A DNA stretch of 64,000 nucleotides from Humulus lupulus (GCF_963169125.1 NC_084793.1:40171578-40235577), one strand, 5' to 3'; shown: positions 20,720 to 32,884, counted from the first letter of the stretch. Notes: generated by a model not told the origin, from the sequence alone. Translations and numbers: made by a program.

Positions 20720-23424
20720 ATGTTCTCCGCCAGCCAGTTCGACACCCCTTCCGCCTTCTCCGGTGCTGGCTTCATGTCCTCACAGTCATCTCAGTTGACC
20801 GATGCTGGTCCCTCTCCGGCAAAGGTACGCAACCCCATATTTTTCTACCTTCATTCAATATTGCCTAATCTTCTGTTTGGATATTGAGAGAACGGAAGAA
20901 GTAAATCCTGTATAATATTGGCGATGACCTAATCATATATTATCTCGTTTTCGAAGATCTAGATTAGATAGTTCTTTTTCATTTTTCTAATATGTTGGTT
21001 CATCCTTTAATGGTTTTTCATTTTTCTTTTCCAAGTATGATAAATAGGGGTATTTTCATTTTGGGGGTATGATCTTTGTATGATGCTAGTTGGATCCATT
21101 GCTATTGCAGGGTCGTGATAGTCATGGGTTGATTCCAGTGACTGTGAAGCAGATTAGTGAGGCGCATCATTCTGGTGATGAAAAATCGAATTTTGTGATC
21201 AATGGTGTAGAAGCTGCCAATGTAGTACCCTTTACTGTTTGCAATTGTTTTTTATTTTGTAATCCTCAGATTGTGGAGATTTTGACATGATCTAATGCTT
21301 TAGGTTACTCTAGTTGGAATGGTGTCTGACAAAACTGAAAGAAATACTGATGTCAGTCTATTTCTGGACGATGGAACAGGACGAATCAAATGCAGAAGAT
21401 GGTACATTTTATTTTTATTTTTTTATTTTTTTCTTTTTAACATTCATATTCAATTTGTACAATCAGGATCGTTAAAAAATTGATCAAGAGGTCAAATCTA
21501 TGCAAGTCCGACTTCATGAACTAAACAAATACAGCCAAAATGTAAAGCAAATAATTTTACATACATGTAGGATGTGAATGACGAGACATAATAAATTAAT
21601 GGAGTATTTGCATGTGAGCTAAACTAATGCTTACAATACGTGAATGACTAGATTTTGTCTTCCATCCACACTCTATATCGTTGATAACTAGTTTAAATTT
21701 GTGTTTATGCTATCAGGGTGAATGAGAACTTTGATGCAAGGGAAATGGAAGGATTAGAGTAAGTTCCAACCATTTTTCTGAATAATACATGGTGATACTT
21801 AATTATGGAAAACTTCTGATCTGTTTGTTTCTTTATCTTCATTTTTTAGAGACGGCATGTATGTTCGGGTTAATGGGCACTTGAAAATATTGCAGGGTAC
21901 CCGACAATTGGTTGCCTTCTCTGTGAGGTATGGGCGGGCTGAATGGTTATAACTGTTTTTTTTTTTTGGGTCACATGACTTCGAATATGCTCCTGTTCTG
22001 TATAATTGTTTTGATAGGAACAACTGTAATCTTATTCTCTTTCTCTTTGTGATTTATTTACCTAAATAAGTATTATTTCTTGGAATGGAGTGATGCTTAT
22101 GTGAATTTAGACATCATTTTTTACATGTTAAAATTTAGTCCTTACCTTCTCTTCTGTGAATGGTATTTTGTTTTTCATCCTTTAGTGTCACTGTCTATTG
22201 TGAGAAATGTTCAGTTCTGTAAATACCATTTCAAAATATGTGGAAGAAAGTTTAAAACGACTTTTGTATGTTGTTAATGCGTGCAAAACTCAAATATTTA
22301 CCCAAATAAGTATTATTTCTTGGAATGGAGTGATGGCTCTGAAATGGACATCATTTAAAAATTAACTTTGTCTAGTCCTTACTATTTCTTCTGTGAATTG
22401 TACTTTGTTTTTCATCCTTTAGATGTATATATGAACTTGAACAGGTGAATCTGAAAACAATCAGTTGTTTCATGTGTTTCAGGCCTGTGTCAAACTTCGA
22501 TGAAATTTCATTCCACTTTATCGAATGCATACACAATTACTTGCAGAGTTCCAAATCTCAGGTAAATATAATTTGACATTTGTGCGTTATGAATGTCAAT
22601 GCGTTATCTTGATGGTGAATATGCAAATTTTGTGCCATTCTTCATACGTTAATGTTTTTATTCTTGTTGAAGCAGCCAGGAAATGCTGATAATCAGACTC
22701 AGGCTGCAGACTCTGCTTTTAGCACTCCTGTGAAAAGTGTATCAAATGGATTTCAGATAGCACCATCCAGTCAGGTATGAGTTCTTGCTAACCAGGCTTC
22801 TTTTCAGAATGTAGTTTTTGATGGGTAGTTTGACATATGATACTTTATGTTTTTTTTTTCTTTTTCTTGTAGTTATCTGGGGAAATTAGTTTTGGTGCTC
22901 CAAAGGGCTGCGATCAGTTGGTACTTGACTATCTGCAGCTGCCTTCAAGCATGTGAGTTGTGCATTAAGATTGTCTTTGTATCATGCTTTGTTCCCTTTT
23001 CCAATATCACACTGTTCATTTTTCAGATGTTGTGAATTCGTTGATGTCTTAAGTTACAACAATTCTTGTCACAATTTTCTCATTACAACTTGTTTAATCA
23101 CTTGTTTGATGTATTCTTGATTGCAGTGGGAAGGAAAAGGGGATACACAGGGATGAGCTTTCCCAACAGCTTAAAATTCCCTTGGAGAAAATTATGTACT
23201 CATTCTAATCTGTGTCTATTTATATGCATGTATATTCCATTTTTACTTAGTATAACTATAAGCATGTGTAGAGCAATGTATGGTTCTTCAGCAGTTTGTG
23301 ACCAATCCAATTTATCTTAAATCACATTTTTGTTAATTTTGCCAGGGAGTCCATTAGATCTCTTGAAGATGAAGGTTTGATATATTCAACTATTGATGAA
23401 TTTCACTTCAAATCAGCTGCGTAG
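20720..23424 (+). CDS. RPA2: Replication protein A 32-kDa subunit (RPA32/RPA2), ten exons
   Basis: This is the middle subunit of the nuclear single-stranded DNA-binding heterotrimer RPA, needed in DNA replication, repair and recombination. Exons read from GT-AG sites with matching phases: 20720-20824, 21111-21224, 21304-21401, 21717-21758, 21850-21927, 22483-22561, 22676-22774, 22873-22952, 23127-23195, 23346-23424. They total 843 nt, giving 280 residues, the usual size for the family. The N-terminus (1-35) is the Ser/Gly/Gln-rich, phosphorylation-prone part. An OB fold follows (about 50-170; VTLVGMVSD, FLDDGTGRIKCRRW, YVRVNGHLK, FSVRPVSNFDEISFHFIEC). After a linker comes a C-terminal winged helix (about 215-280; IHRDELSQQL, SLEDEGLIYSTID). 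The frame is open upstream of 20720, but the conserved MFSASQFD start and the E2F sites upstream favour this ATG. No disabling mutation is seen. Confidence 0.95.
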
Positions 23425-24009
23425 GGTTGATCTATCTTCCGCTTGGAGTACCTGTCTGTCAGAGTTTTACTTACTGTACATTTCATTTCAATCTCTAGAG
23501 TTCTTATTATTAGGATGTTCTAATGGTAGTTCTAATGGTAGACGTTTAGTTACAATGGAGCATGTTATACTCTCTGTTTTGGTGAACTTAAAATGTTTTG
23601 CGCTTTGTAAAATGTTTTCTAATTTCCATCCTTCGTCCTAGAGTCAAGACTAGAGATTAGAGATGATAATTACACTAGACTAAATCGAAGTTGAGATGAG
23701 TTACAGACATGCCCTTTACTTGCAAGGCGGGGTTGGCCACATTTTCTTTTGCAAGAGTGATGAGGTTCTCTGAGCCGGTTCCACTGGAAAAGGCCATTTT
23801 TAAAAAGGACCTGAAATAAGTCAATTATTAACCATATATGAAATAACAGCCATTAGCCCCTGTAGCTTTTAGAAATTTAATACAAAGTTGTCGCCGTTGG
23901 CTCTAAACAGACCTGTGCGAGGCTTTCTCGTAGAGCACGATATCACATTTATCTTTTTTGGAAGATGAAGCAAATTGCAATTCATTTATTTTATCGGTTA
24001 TCTTATCTC
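23425..24009. other. RPA2 3' flank, nothing firm
   Basis: The first 200 bp should hold the RPA2 3' untranslated region; no canonical AATAAA signal stands out. Between 23690 and 23820 there is a GC-richer patch open in several frames on both strands, including a 44-codon minus-strand frame preceded by a TTATTTCAG acceptor-like site. I do not recognise any of its translations, so no gene is called. Confidence 0.3.
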
Positions 24010-24370
24010 TAAGGCAACTAACAAAAACACCCATGAAGATGTTAGTCTTCTCCTGGCTCATGAGAATTGCCTACCTACAACAACAATAACAACAAGAGTC
24101 TGTTGATGAAAGTATCAACATCTCAGCTCATGTGTCGTCCACCTTGCTCCTCGTGGTAATGACACCAGGCCTCATGGTAACGGCCAAGGCTCCAGACTAC
24201 AATGCCTATTGTGTGGCAAATCAGAGGCCATGCGGCACTTGCATATGCTATTGAACATATAACCCCTCGCTTCAATGCAACTCATCAAACGGACATGTTC
24301 AAGCTCTAGTTGCATTACTCGTGGCTTCTTTATTCTCGTATCACCTCACGCCAAATACGGCCAATCTTAA
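24010..24370 (+). pseudogene. Degenerate copia-type gag fragment
   Basis: Pieces in different frames read like the C-terminal half of a Ty1/copia gag: SLLLAHENCLPTTTITT, then a short Gly/Arg/Asn-rich stretch, then CLLCGKSE (first half of a zinc knuckle) and NPSLQCNSSNGHVQALVA. Stops and shifts interrupt it several times and no pol follows. It is an old remnant between RPA2 and the next transposon block, unrelated in position to the copia element at 28718. Confidence 0.45.
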
Positions 24371-26171
24371 CACCTCTTCTGTCATTGTTTATTAATCATA
24401 TAATATTGATTAAATAAATTAAGATAGTGATACAAAATAAATTGTGAGTTGTGTAAGATATTAAGCTTAGAATTATTATTTACTTAAATTTATCAGTAAT
24501 AGAGTATATAATTGATACAAATTATGAATACGATTATTAGGATGTTTTTGGTTTTATGACAAATAAGATTTTTCTCTCGAATTATAGTCCTTTGGCAAAA
24601 GTGTCCAGAACTAAAAAAATATATTGAAAATATACCCGTTCGATACTAATTGGTCAAGCTAATTATTTATTTTTTAAAAATGATTTTTAAACATTTTTTT
24701 TTTAATTTTTAAAAATATTTTTTTCAATTTTAAATTCAATTAAAATATTTTTTAAAATAATTAATTAACTTGATCAATTAAATACGACAAGTGTCTACAC
24801 TTTAGATTTGCCCCAGCCAAGTGAGCAAAAACAATAATTTTTTTGACAAAATATAACTAAAGGACACATTTTCAATAGTTTCTTTAATTCAGGGGCATTT
24901 TTGCCAAGCAAAATAAATTGGGAGGTAAGACTCTTCGAATGCCATAATTCAAGAGAAGAAACCTATTTATGTGCAATTTTAAAGTGCCAAAAGTGGACCA
25001 AATAACAATGGTACTTGCGATATGTCACCTAGCTGGCATGTAATTGCTTGAACACTTCATTGAGTGTTTTTTTAGTCGTTTTACTCGGTTTAAACACTTC
25101 AAGAAACCACCAATTCACTCATTTATGTCCATAAACGTCGAATAGGTGTTTGGTAACAACCAAGGGATGGTGGCTGAGGGAGAGGATAGCAGTGATGGAG
25201 ACTATGATAGATGGGGAGGAAAGTAGTTATCCTCTATGATGTTTGGTATTAGAAGTAAAATTAAAAGGATGGAAAGGAAATTAATTGTTTAAATTAAAAT
25301 ATTATCTTTTCTAACATAATTATGCATTACTTTGTTTAAGGATGAATATAACATTTCGTATATTTTATTTTTATCTTTTTGTTAGATTCCTCCATTTTTT
25401 TTAAGAGATTGAAATTTATGGGTTTGGAGGGAGACCTCTCTTTCTCTCTGTCTATCTTGCCAAACAAAAGATTTCACCTCTTTCTTCATCTCTCTCCCTC
25501 CACCCGTTTCTCTCTCTACCAAACATAGTGAATTCAAAGGAGAGTGTAAACTCTATAGTTAGATGTTATTTGGTTGCTTGAGATATTTTATATTCTCATT
25601 CTAAGAGCACTAGGCTGGGAACATAGACTTGATAAACCCTAAAGGCTCTTTCCTTGAGTTATTCTCAATGTGTTCTTGAGAGAGAGGAAATAAGTTTTTG
25701 GACAAAATATTTTGAGACCTATTCAAGTCTAATGATCCCTTCCATCTCTACATTATGGCGTTTTACTTATATTTTGTGCTTTAAGTTTGTATTCTTTTCT
25801 TCTTCTTATTCTTTATCATTGCGTAATGTTGTCTTTATTTGTATTATGTGTTTAAGGTTCACAACTTTTTAGTGACAGCAAGAATAATTTGGGACAAAAT
25901 GTCTTTTAGTCAAAATTTGTGACAAAATTTAATTTATTTCAATTTATAATTTTTAGAAAGTCACAATTAGATGCGGTAACTACAAGCATTTTTAGCCACC
26001 ATGAATAAGCTTAGTATGCACTTATGATTGATAATGAGTTTACTAGGCATACTATTATTTTCCACATTGTATTTTGACCTTTGAACTAAACAATTTTTAT
26101 AAATGAGTATTGGTCTTTTGTAAAAAAAAAAAAGTATTTTGAGTCACAATTGATAGTTTTTTTTTATGACT
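24371..26171. other. AT-rich intergenic DNA without a recognised gene
   Basis: Short A/T homopolymers and weak ORFs only. A stretch at about 25145-25580 (GTGTTTGGTAACAACC at one side, GTTATTTGGTTGC at the other, with CTCTCTT-rich DNA inside) could be a miniature element with weak inverted ends, but the ends do not match well. The frame at 25654-25872 has no recognisable product. Confidence 0.4.
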
Positions 26172-26655
26172 GTTGACGCGGTTTTTTGTCAACGCGTCAA
26201 CGTGGAATTAAGAAATTTCTAAGAGAGTATTAGGCTTGCAACAAACCGTAAAATAGGAACACACACGATTTACGTGGTTCAGTGATTAATATTCAACTAA
26301 TCCACGAGTCAATATTATTACTATATTTTTCACAAGAGAATTGTTTATGAAAATTCCTCTAGAGTTTCGATATACAAGAGTTTTTTGTCCTTTTTCTTGT
26401 CCATTTTGTCTATATTTATAGGGGATTAATGGACATGTTTTGATGACTTACAAATTTGGATAATTTTCCTTATTACATTTATTACATTAATTGCTTGATA
26501 TTCTCCATTAACTAGGAAAAATTACAATATTCTATATACAGATATAAATCCCGAGTGGATCTGTACCTGTACCTCCAGTATGTCGGCCGCGAGCTGAAGA
26601 CTTACGACGTGAGCTTAAGGATTCCAAGATAGTTCGATTTGCATACTAAGTTATT
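26172..26655 (-). repeat. Old LTR fragment related to the LTRs of Tat element E
   Basis: It starts TGTTGACGCGG and shares spaced blocks with the LTR at 37042-37841: TGTTGACG, ACACACGATTT-ACGTGGTTCAG, CCACGAGTC, TATTTATAG, AGATATAAA. Blocks are in the same order and orientation, so this is a minus-strand LTR of the same broad family, strongly diverged. The right end is not clear and no target duplication was found. No primer site lies next to it, so it is probably a solo or truncated LTR. Confidence 0.55.
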
Positions 26656-26658
26656 CGT

Positions 26659-26800
26659 GGGGGTGTTCATCAAACCGCCCACATTGTACACAATTTGTGG
26701 TTTGGAACCCTTCGCGGTGTGGTTTGTGGTTTTGAATTTTATATATGCGGTTTAAACTGCATCGATTCGTTATACATATTACTTTTTTTTATATATATAT
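26659..26800. mobile_element. Possible hAT-type transposon end
   Basis: GGGGGTGTTCATCAAACCGCC followed by alternating GTGGTTTG and GCGGTTTAAACTGC blocks resembles the subterminal parts of plant hAT miniature elements. The matching inverted end was not found before the LTR at 26953, so the copy may have been cut by that insertion. The rest, to 26952, is AT-rich without features. Confidence 0.35.
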
Positions 26801-26952
26801 TTTTTCAATTTTACATCATTTCAACTTAATACATATATAATTATATAATATAATATATACAATATCTAGAAAGATTATCATGTTTCCTAAGATTCTAACA
26901 CATATTCTATTTCAACCTAAAAATATTTCTCCTTAATCAAAACATTTACTTC

Positions 26953-27861
26953 TGTTGTCCGTGTTTTCACCACCAGACACGTGAAAATTAGGAGTAATTA
27001 GTGACAAGTAATGCGGTTCTCAGAGTGGGAACTCTTATAGGAAACCTAAACCGGCCAAGTCATGGATGTCTCCAAGTGAGGCCACGCCTAGAGGTTTGTC
27101 TTCGAGGTGAGGAAGTCTTCCGATGAGGCCATGTCCTGAGCAAATCTCCAAGTGAGGCCACGCCTCGAGGTTTGTCCTCGAGGCGAGGATGTCTCCGTGT
27201 GATGGCATGTCCCGAGAAGCTCTCTTCACTCGCCCATCTCCTAGGTCTAGGATTCTGGTCCTTGGACCTGAAGTAGCTGCCAGGTGTCAGTTACTTCGGG
27301 TATGGGCTCATAAGATCATCTGATAACTATTGGTAAGCCTCAATTAGTAGTGTTTAGTTCGTAACCTCGACAATCGGCATTTACCACAACGTCGCCTGAC
27401 ATGGGCGAGCATGCGCTGCATCCTGACTGTCAGAGACATGTTCCCTATAAAGTTGGTACACAACTTTCTGCAATGGGTCCCGTGCAATCTGCCTGGGTCG
27501 TAGTCTCTATATAGTGCAACCCTTTTTGTATTAATTCAGCATTAATACCCCAAAAGTGGGGAATTTGTATTAATGATAGATGATTAACCTTAATGACCCC
27601 AACCTCTATAAATAGGGCTTGGGTATCTCCTTGTAAAGGGTTTGGATTTTTATAGAGAGAAACTCTGTAACTCAGTGCAACATATACGCTACCTGAGAAC
27701 CACCATTGAAGCTTGCTCTAACAAGCTTCAAGCTCACTAAATACCATAGACTCGTGGACTAGGGCTCTATTATAGCCTGAACCACGTAAAATCCTTGTGT
27801 TCTTTTCCATTATTTTCTTTAAACTCTAAGATTAGGTTGATAGCGAAAAATGCAATCAACA
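26953..27861 (+). repeat. 5' LTR of Tat-type element G
   Basis: 909 bp, TGTTGTCCGT to GCAATCAACA. The TATA box CTATAAATAG is at 27605-27614 and a GAAGCTTGC...CAAGCTTCAAG hairpin lies downstream near 27710. Two copies of a 76-bp unit (starting TCTCCAAGTGAGGCC at 27069 and 27145) lie in U3. It is a diverged relative of the LTR at 406-1254. The base before it follows an AT-rich host stretch; the expected duplicate (ACTTC, 26948-26952) would be beyond the window. Confidence 0.75.
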
Positions 27862-27863
27862 TT

Positions 27864-27883
27864 TTGGTGCTTTCATTGAGAGC
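27864..27883 (+). other. Putative primer binding site of element G
   Basis: TTGGTGCTTTCATTGAGAGC lies two bases after the LTR end. The same 20 bases occur in element E, also two bases from its LTR. I cannot name the matching tRNA from memory; the identical sequence and spacing in two diverged elements support the role. Confidence 0.6.
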
Positions 27884-27909
27884 GTGAAGAAAGCTTGTAG
27901 AACATAGCC

Positions 27910-28717
27910 ATGGTGACCACTCAGAGAAACGCACCAGACGATGTAGTTCCTCCAGTCGGAGTTGAGGGAGGAGAAACCAGTTGTCCACCACCGCAGGACC
28001 TCCCTAAGATGGTGGAAGACTACAATGAAAACGTCGAATACGACGACGTAGAAAACGAGTATTATGAGGAGGAATATCGACACCCTACAGACGACGGCGT
28101 AGACGACCAAAAGTGGTGGTTCTTCGCGATCAGGTGGCCACTCAGCAGCAGAAGCTCGACACCTAGGAGGGTGATATCGCCGCCTTACAGGAGATGGATA
28201 ATGCCATGAGGGCTACTCTGGCGGCCCAAGGACTGCGAGTGGACCCCCATGGCGAAGTACCAACTAGGTAGCAAGCTGGTGTGCCACCTGTGCACTTAGT
28301 TGGAATGCCACCTGTCGACCTAGCCGGTGTGCCTCCCAAGCACCCGGCTGATGTGGCGCGAGATCCGCCAGGACGTCAGCGCCCATGGAGTCCAGGGCGT
28401 TCTTCCCAGACGAGCCAATACGGATCGCTTGAGGCCTAGAGGTGGTGTCCCCCGAGCACCTTGCCATCACCATAGGAACAACGACTAAGGAGCCAATACT
28501 CGAAACATCTCTGTTAACCAAGAACGTGACATCAGCATCTCGGTTAACAATGAAAACATTGAGTTCGACGGGGAAATGAAAGTAGCATACCCCAAGGGCA
28601 GTGGTGCATTCCGAGGCCAAACTGACCTACGATATGACCTGAATGCTCGTAGGTGTAACAAGGCTTTCGGGCGCGAATCCGAGAGGAAAGACTAGTCAGA
28701 CCTCCAGGACAACCTCA
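27910..28717 (+). pseudogene. gag: N-terminal part of a Tat gag, cut by the copia insertion
   Basis: ATG 27910 opens MVTTQRNAPDD, in the position where element E has MATNNQNTPDE relative to the primer site. The first frame closes at 28209 after an acidic Asp/Glu/Tyr-rich stretch; later pieces (for example FRGQTDLRYDLNARR near 28600-28650) are in other frames with stops. The copia LTR begins at 28718. Only the variable N-terminal region is present; the capsid core is missing from both sides of the copia element. Confidence 0.6.
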
Positions 28718-30559
28718 TGTTAGGGTTTTATGCCCTAATTAAAACCCAATTTCTTTGTAATCTCATTTATTATCAATAAAAGAATAGAAATCATTTTTTG
28801 ACTTGGTCAATCACTTTGCTCACATGTTTTATTTTCATGATTATTTGTTTAATACAAACTTATATTAAATCACGAGCATGTAGCTAATCATATTTATAGT
28901 GACATAATCACAGTGGAATATAAATATGATTATATGTTCAAAATAAGTTAGTCCTAAGATTAGTCAGTGCACATGATTTACACTGACTTGCCAATCTACA
29001 ATATGATCAACTTACACATTGTAGTGTTATGTTCTTTCTAGAACATTAGCTAAGTAGATAAGATCAGATGTATTTGTTACATCGGACTGGAACGATATTG
29101 ACAGTTGATAGGATAAGTAAACATATCGTTATTATCTATTCTAGTCATATCATATAGTTGACCATAGGTCAATTCAATCTCAATTCTGAGTGGTTAGTAT
29201 TCTAACTGATTGTATTATTTGAGTTCTTTGACTTGTTCGTTACCAGCTTACCCTACGGACTAGCCCATACTTACATCTTGGGAACTCGGTAGTATAATTG
29301 AGTGAGAGTGTTAATCATAGATATGAACATCTATAGCTTTTGATGAAGAAGTGAAACGATGGATTCCTTTTAGTTTGGTTCAAGGTGTTAAATGATAGAG
29401 ATCTTATTTCAATAATTAATTTTAGTTTACTGAAATATCATTTACAAGGAACTAAGTGTTTTAAGGATAAAATACAATGAGGGGTAAAATGGTATTTTAG
29501 TCCCATCTCATTGTAGACCGTCTATACAGAATTGAGTGTCAATTATGGTTGTAACAGTGGATAATTAATATCATATCTATATTTTTTATAGAGCGTTCTA
29601 TGAATTCAAGAGTGCAATTCCGAGTCTTTAGTGGAGTCACAAGGAATTAATAAATTAGTAAATTTATTTGTTAGATTTATGATAACTTATTGGAGCTTGA
29701 CTTCATAGGACCGTGGTCCCCACTGTACCTTGGATAAAATCATCTAGATAGTCTCAATTAATTGATTTAATTATCAATTAGAATTATCAAAGTTGACCAG
29801 GTCAATTTTGGATAGTTTCACAGAATTATGTAATTTTGAGAAGAAAAGAGAAATTATGGCAGATTTATTAATTAAGATAAATTGATATCTAAATTAATAA
29901 ATAATTTTAAATCAAGGTTAAAATTATAAATAATTAATTTGATAAAGGATTTAATTAATTATTAAATTAATTAAATCAATAAAATATAATACAGGCCTTG
30001 ATTTTAAGTCCAATGGGAAATTTCACGGGCCTAAAGCCCATGATAATTTCGACCTAGGGCTGTTAATTGACTATTATTTTATTGATTATTTTAATTAAAT
30101 AAATGACCTAACTAAGCCTATAAAAGGAGTGCAAAGTGAGCAATGAAATCAGAAATTTAGAAGTAAAAAACACAAGTTTCTGATAGTTTTTTTAGATTCT
30201 CTCTAAACACAAGTCTTTTTCTAAGCTTCTTAGTTCTTTTCTTTTCTTCTCTCTGTATCTATCTCATGTGTTGAGAATTGCCCACTCTAGTCTAGGTGAT
30301 TCTAAGGATACTTTGGAAGACTGTGAAGATAATAGAAGATCAATTCAGTTTCTTGGTAATACTTTGCGACAGAAAGGATACAAGGGTTAGAGAAACTAAA
30401 GGCAAGACTCATTCATTCTGCTGCGTATAATGTAAGTATTCTTATCATTATTTATCTTTAAATTCAATTTTAGAAACATGTTCTAGGTTATCTCATATTA
30501 ATTTGTTTAATATTAGATCTACATGAAAATAAATAAAGATCCTGTAGAAGTTTCCCAAC
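28718..30559 (+). repeat. 5' LTR of the copia element
   Basis: It begins TGTTAGGGTTTTATGCCC and ends AAGTTTCCCAAC directly before the primer site; the terminal A of the usual CAACA seems lost. About 1.84 kb, AT-rich, with CT-rich DNA near 30180-30260 in the expected leader start. It matches, in reverse complement, the LTR at 51967-53824 at roughly 90-95% by eye. The five bases before it are CCTCA; no matching duplicate is found after 53849. Confidence 0.85.
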
Positions 30560-30572
30560 TGGCCTCAGAGCC
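30560..30572 (+). other. Primer binding site of the copia element, initiator tRNA-Met type
   Basis: TGGCCTCAGAGCC adjoins the LTR. It differs at two positions from the standard plant site TGGTATCAGAGC complementary to initiator tRNA-Met, which fits the general decay of this copy. Confidence 0.8.
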
Positions 30573-32884
30573 TTTGATAATCTTTATTTTCATGCATGAA
30601 CATGTTAAAAATTTAATTTTTTTATTTTCATGCCTTTGATAATCCCAATTTTAGGTTATTTTGTTGTGTTTTCTATGCCATTATTTTTTATATATGGTTT
30701 ATTTTGTGTAAAACATGTTAAAAGTTAATTAGAAAATGTTTTTGGTTTGAAAAATTGCACAAAATTTTTTTTTCGAAAAAATTTGGCTTGGTTGCCCATG
30801 CGTGCGCTCACTGCGCGCGCACCAGCCACCTGCTCGCGCGATGAACAGTGCCGGGTACTGTTCATCCGATTTTTTTAATTAAAGAAAATAAAAATGTGAA
30901 AATTAATTATTTATAATCAAAGCCAAAAATATCAGATTTATTTTTGCATTTAAAAATGTTTTTTAAAATAAGATATTTTTGTTAGTTGAGATTTAAATAA
31001 TTAGATATTTTTACAAAGATTCAAATTCAAATTTAAAAATAGACTAACAAATTAATTTTAAATCTTTTAATATATTAAAATATTAGAATTAAGATATTAG
31101 AAATTTATGATATTTTCTTTTAAATACTTGATATTTTTATTAAATCTTTATTTGAAAATATAAATATTTGTTTATTCTATAGTTTTTAATATTTAAATTA
31201 TTTGAAATTTGAAATTTGTTAGTTAGATATTTTTATGGATATTTGAATTTGTTTAACTATTTTAAGATATTCTAGGGTTGTTATAGCTATTAATATTTTA
31301 TTTTTTTAAAATGTTAAAATATTAACTTATTGTTGTAACAACATAAGATATTTTTGAAAAACAGTTAAGATATTGACTTTAAAATTTTAAATTGGTTAAA
31401 TTTTGAAAAATATCAATTTTTTTCAACTAATTAATAAATTTTTTTTTTTAATAAATGGGATTTAAATTAACTTTGGTTAATTGTTGATAAATCCTATTTA
31501 AATTAAATGAATATTTTTTTTTTCAAATTAACCTAAACCAAGTTGATTGTTGATAAATGAAATTTAGATTAACTATTGTTAATTGTTGATAAATTTAATT
31601 TAAATTAACTTATTTTTGAAAAAATTTAATTAATTAATTTTTTTTGATAAATTCTAGATAATTAATTGTGATATTTTTACAAATGAAATAAATTGTGGTA
31701 TTTTTGCATAAATTCATAGAATTGCTCATATAGTAACATGATTAGGCCCATCCAATTATAACATGCTTGTTTGCACTATATGTGGTATTTTTACAATTGG
31801 GCTTAGATGCATATAGTGACCCATATGTTTGTTAGATACATGAATTTTGCTAAATAAAATATTCATAAAATTATAGGTTTTATTTGGGCCCATTAGAATA
31901 TGTAAAGTTTAAATTCCTCTCTTGTGGAAGATTCCACTTGTGAATGCCCATTTGCTTCGTATGACTATAGTTGGCCTAATCAATTAATAACAATTAATAA
32001 AACGAATGTTTAAATTTTTGTCTTTTGGACTTGTTATGGAAGATTGATGGCTTTATAGTGGGAACGGCATATTGGACACAACCATCATCCATACAAGCAC
32101 AATTGTTAAAGCCCATTTACCTGGGTTGGACTTAATTGTATAGGTTCATTATATTAGTTAAACCTAAATATTGATTAGCAACAAATTAATTCTAAATTAA
32201 TTGAATTTGTTTCAATGTGACACTTTAGAATTAATAGGAAATTATAGGACTTTGGTTTTAAAAATTGTAATCTTAATTTTTTTTTGAAGAACCATAGTCA
32301 TTAATTTTCTAAACATAAATAATAAAAATACTATTTTTAAAATTTTAATAATGAGCTTATTTTAAAAATTATATTTGATCTCCACCGTTGGTTTAACACA
32401 GTCTATAACTTAATGGGGCCTCGGGACGCTTTGATTTGTCCCCCTACGGAAGGTGTTCATTAGTTATTTTGACAAGGTTAGATTTCAAAAGATAGATAAT
32501 TATATGTCAAATTCTACTAGACTCACCCCTACGGTGACTACTAGGACTAAATCTATGATTATCGAAACTGTGGGTCTAGCTCATAAAATAAGAGATTTTG
32601 TTTTCTTATTTTGATCGAATAGTAGGTTGTTAATAATGGTGTCCATTATTAAATAAGTTTACAACTTTATTTAACTAGTGATATTTTTGACTCTCGCTAA
32701 CGGGGACATGTATATCATAGATTAGTTAAAAACTTATAGAAATAGAGATGTGATTGTTTTTGGTATTGTTTCTCATATCTTATATATTTTTGGTATATCT
32801 TGTGCTATTTCTTGAAATTTTGTGTGAATAGGAGTTTTATTGAGCAAATGTGAATGATTTCTATTTTATTGATAATTTGTAGTT
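30573..32884 (+). other. Long AT-rich leader of the copia element
   Basis: 2.3 kb without a coding region. A GC-rich patch at 30800-30870 ends in a perfect hairpin (listed separately). At 31460-31620 a phrase around TTAATTGTTGATAAAT recurs three to four times, forming a loose repeat. The remainder is AT-rich. A long leader between primer site and gag is known in several copia lineages. Confidence 0.6.
30840..30866 (+). other. Perfect 10-bp hairpin in the copia leader
   Basis: GATGAACAGT, a 7-base loop GCCGGGT, then ACTGTTCATC. The stem is perfect. Directly upstream (30803-30839) is a CG-rich run with alternating GCGCGC in otherwise AT-rich DNA. Such a structure in the untranslated leader may act in RNA dimerisation or packaging; this is inference. 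Confidence 0.65.

Noticed and set aside
20423..20887. A 154-codon frame that includes RPA2 exon 1 and would extend its N-terminus upstream
   Set aside because: It runs through the E2F sites and promoter region and reads into intron 1. The conserved RPA32 start at 20720 and the exon 1 donor at 20825 explain the coding part.
23690..23822. Small minus-strand exon-like frame near RPA2 with an acceptor-like CAG
   Set aside because: Open in several frames on both strands, no recognised protein, no partner exon found; noted only in the intergenic entry.
25145..25580. Possible MITE with GTTTGGT / ATTTGGTTG ends
   Set aside because: The ends do not pair convincingly and no target duplication is visible.
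28264..28620. 118-codon minus-strand frame in the gag region of element G
   Set aside because: It lies antisense to decayed gag, before the copia LTR. Neither sequence nor position matches the aORF, which lies beyond pol.
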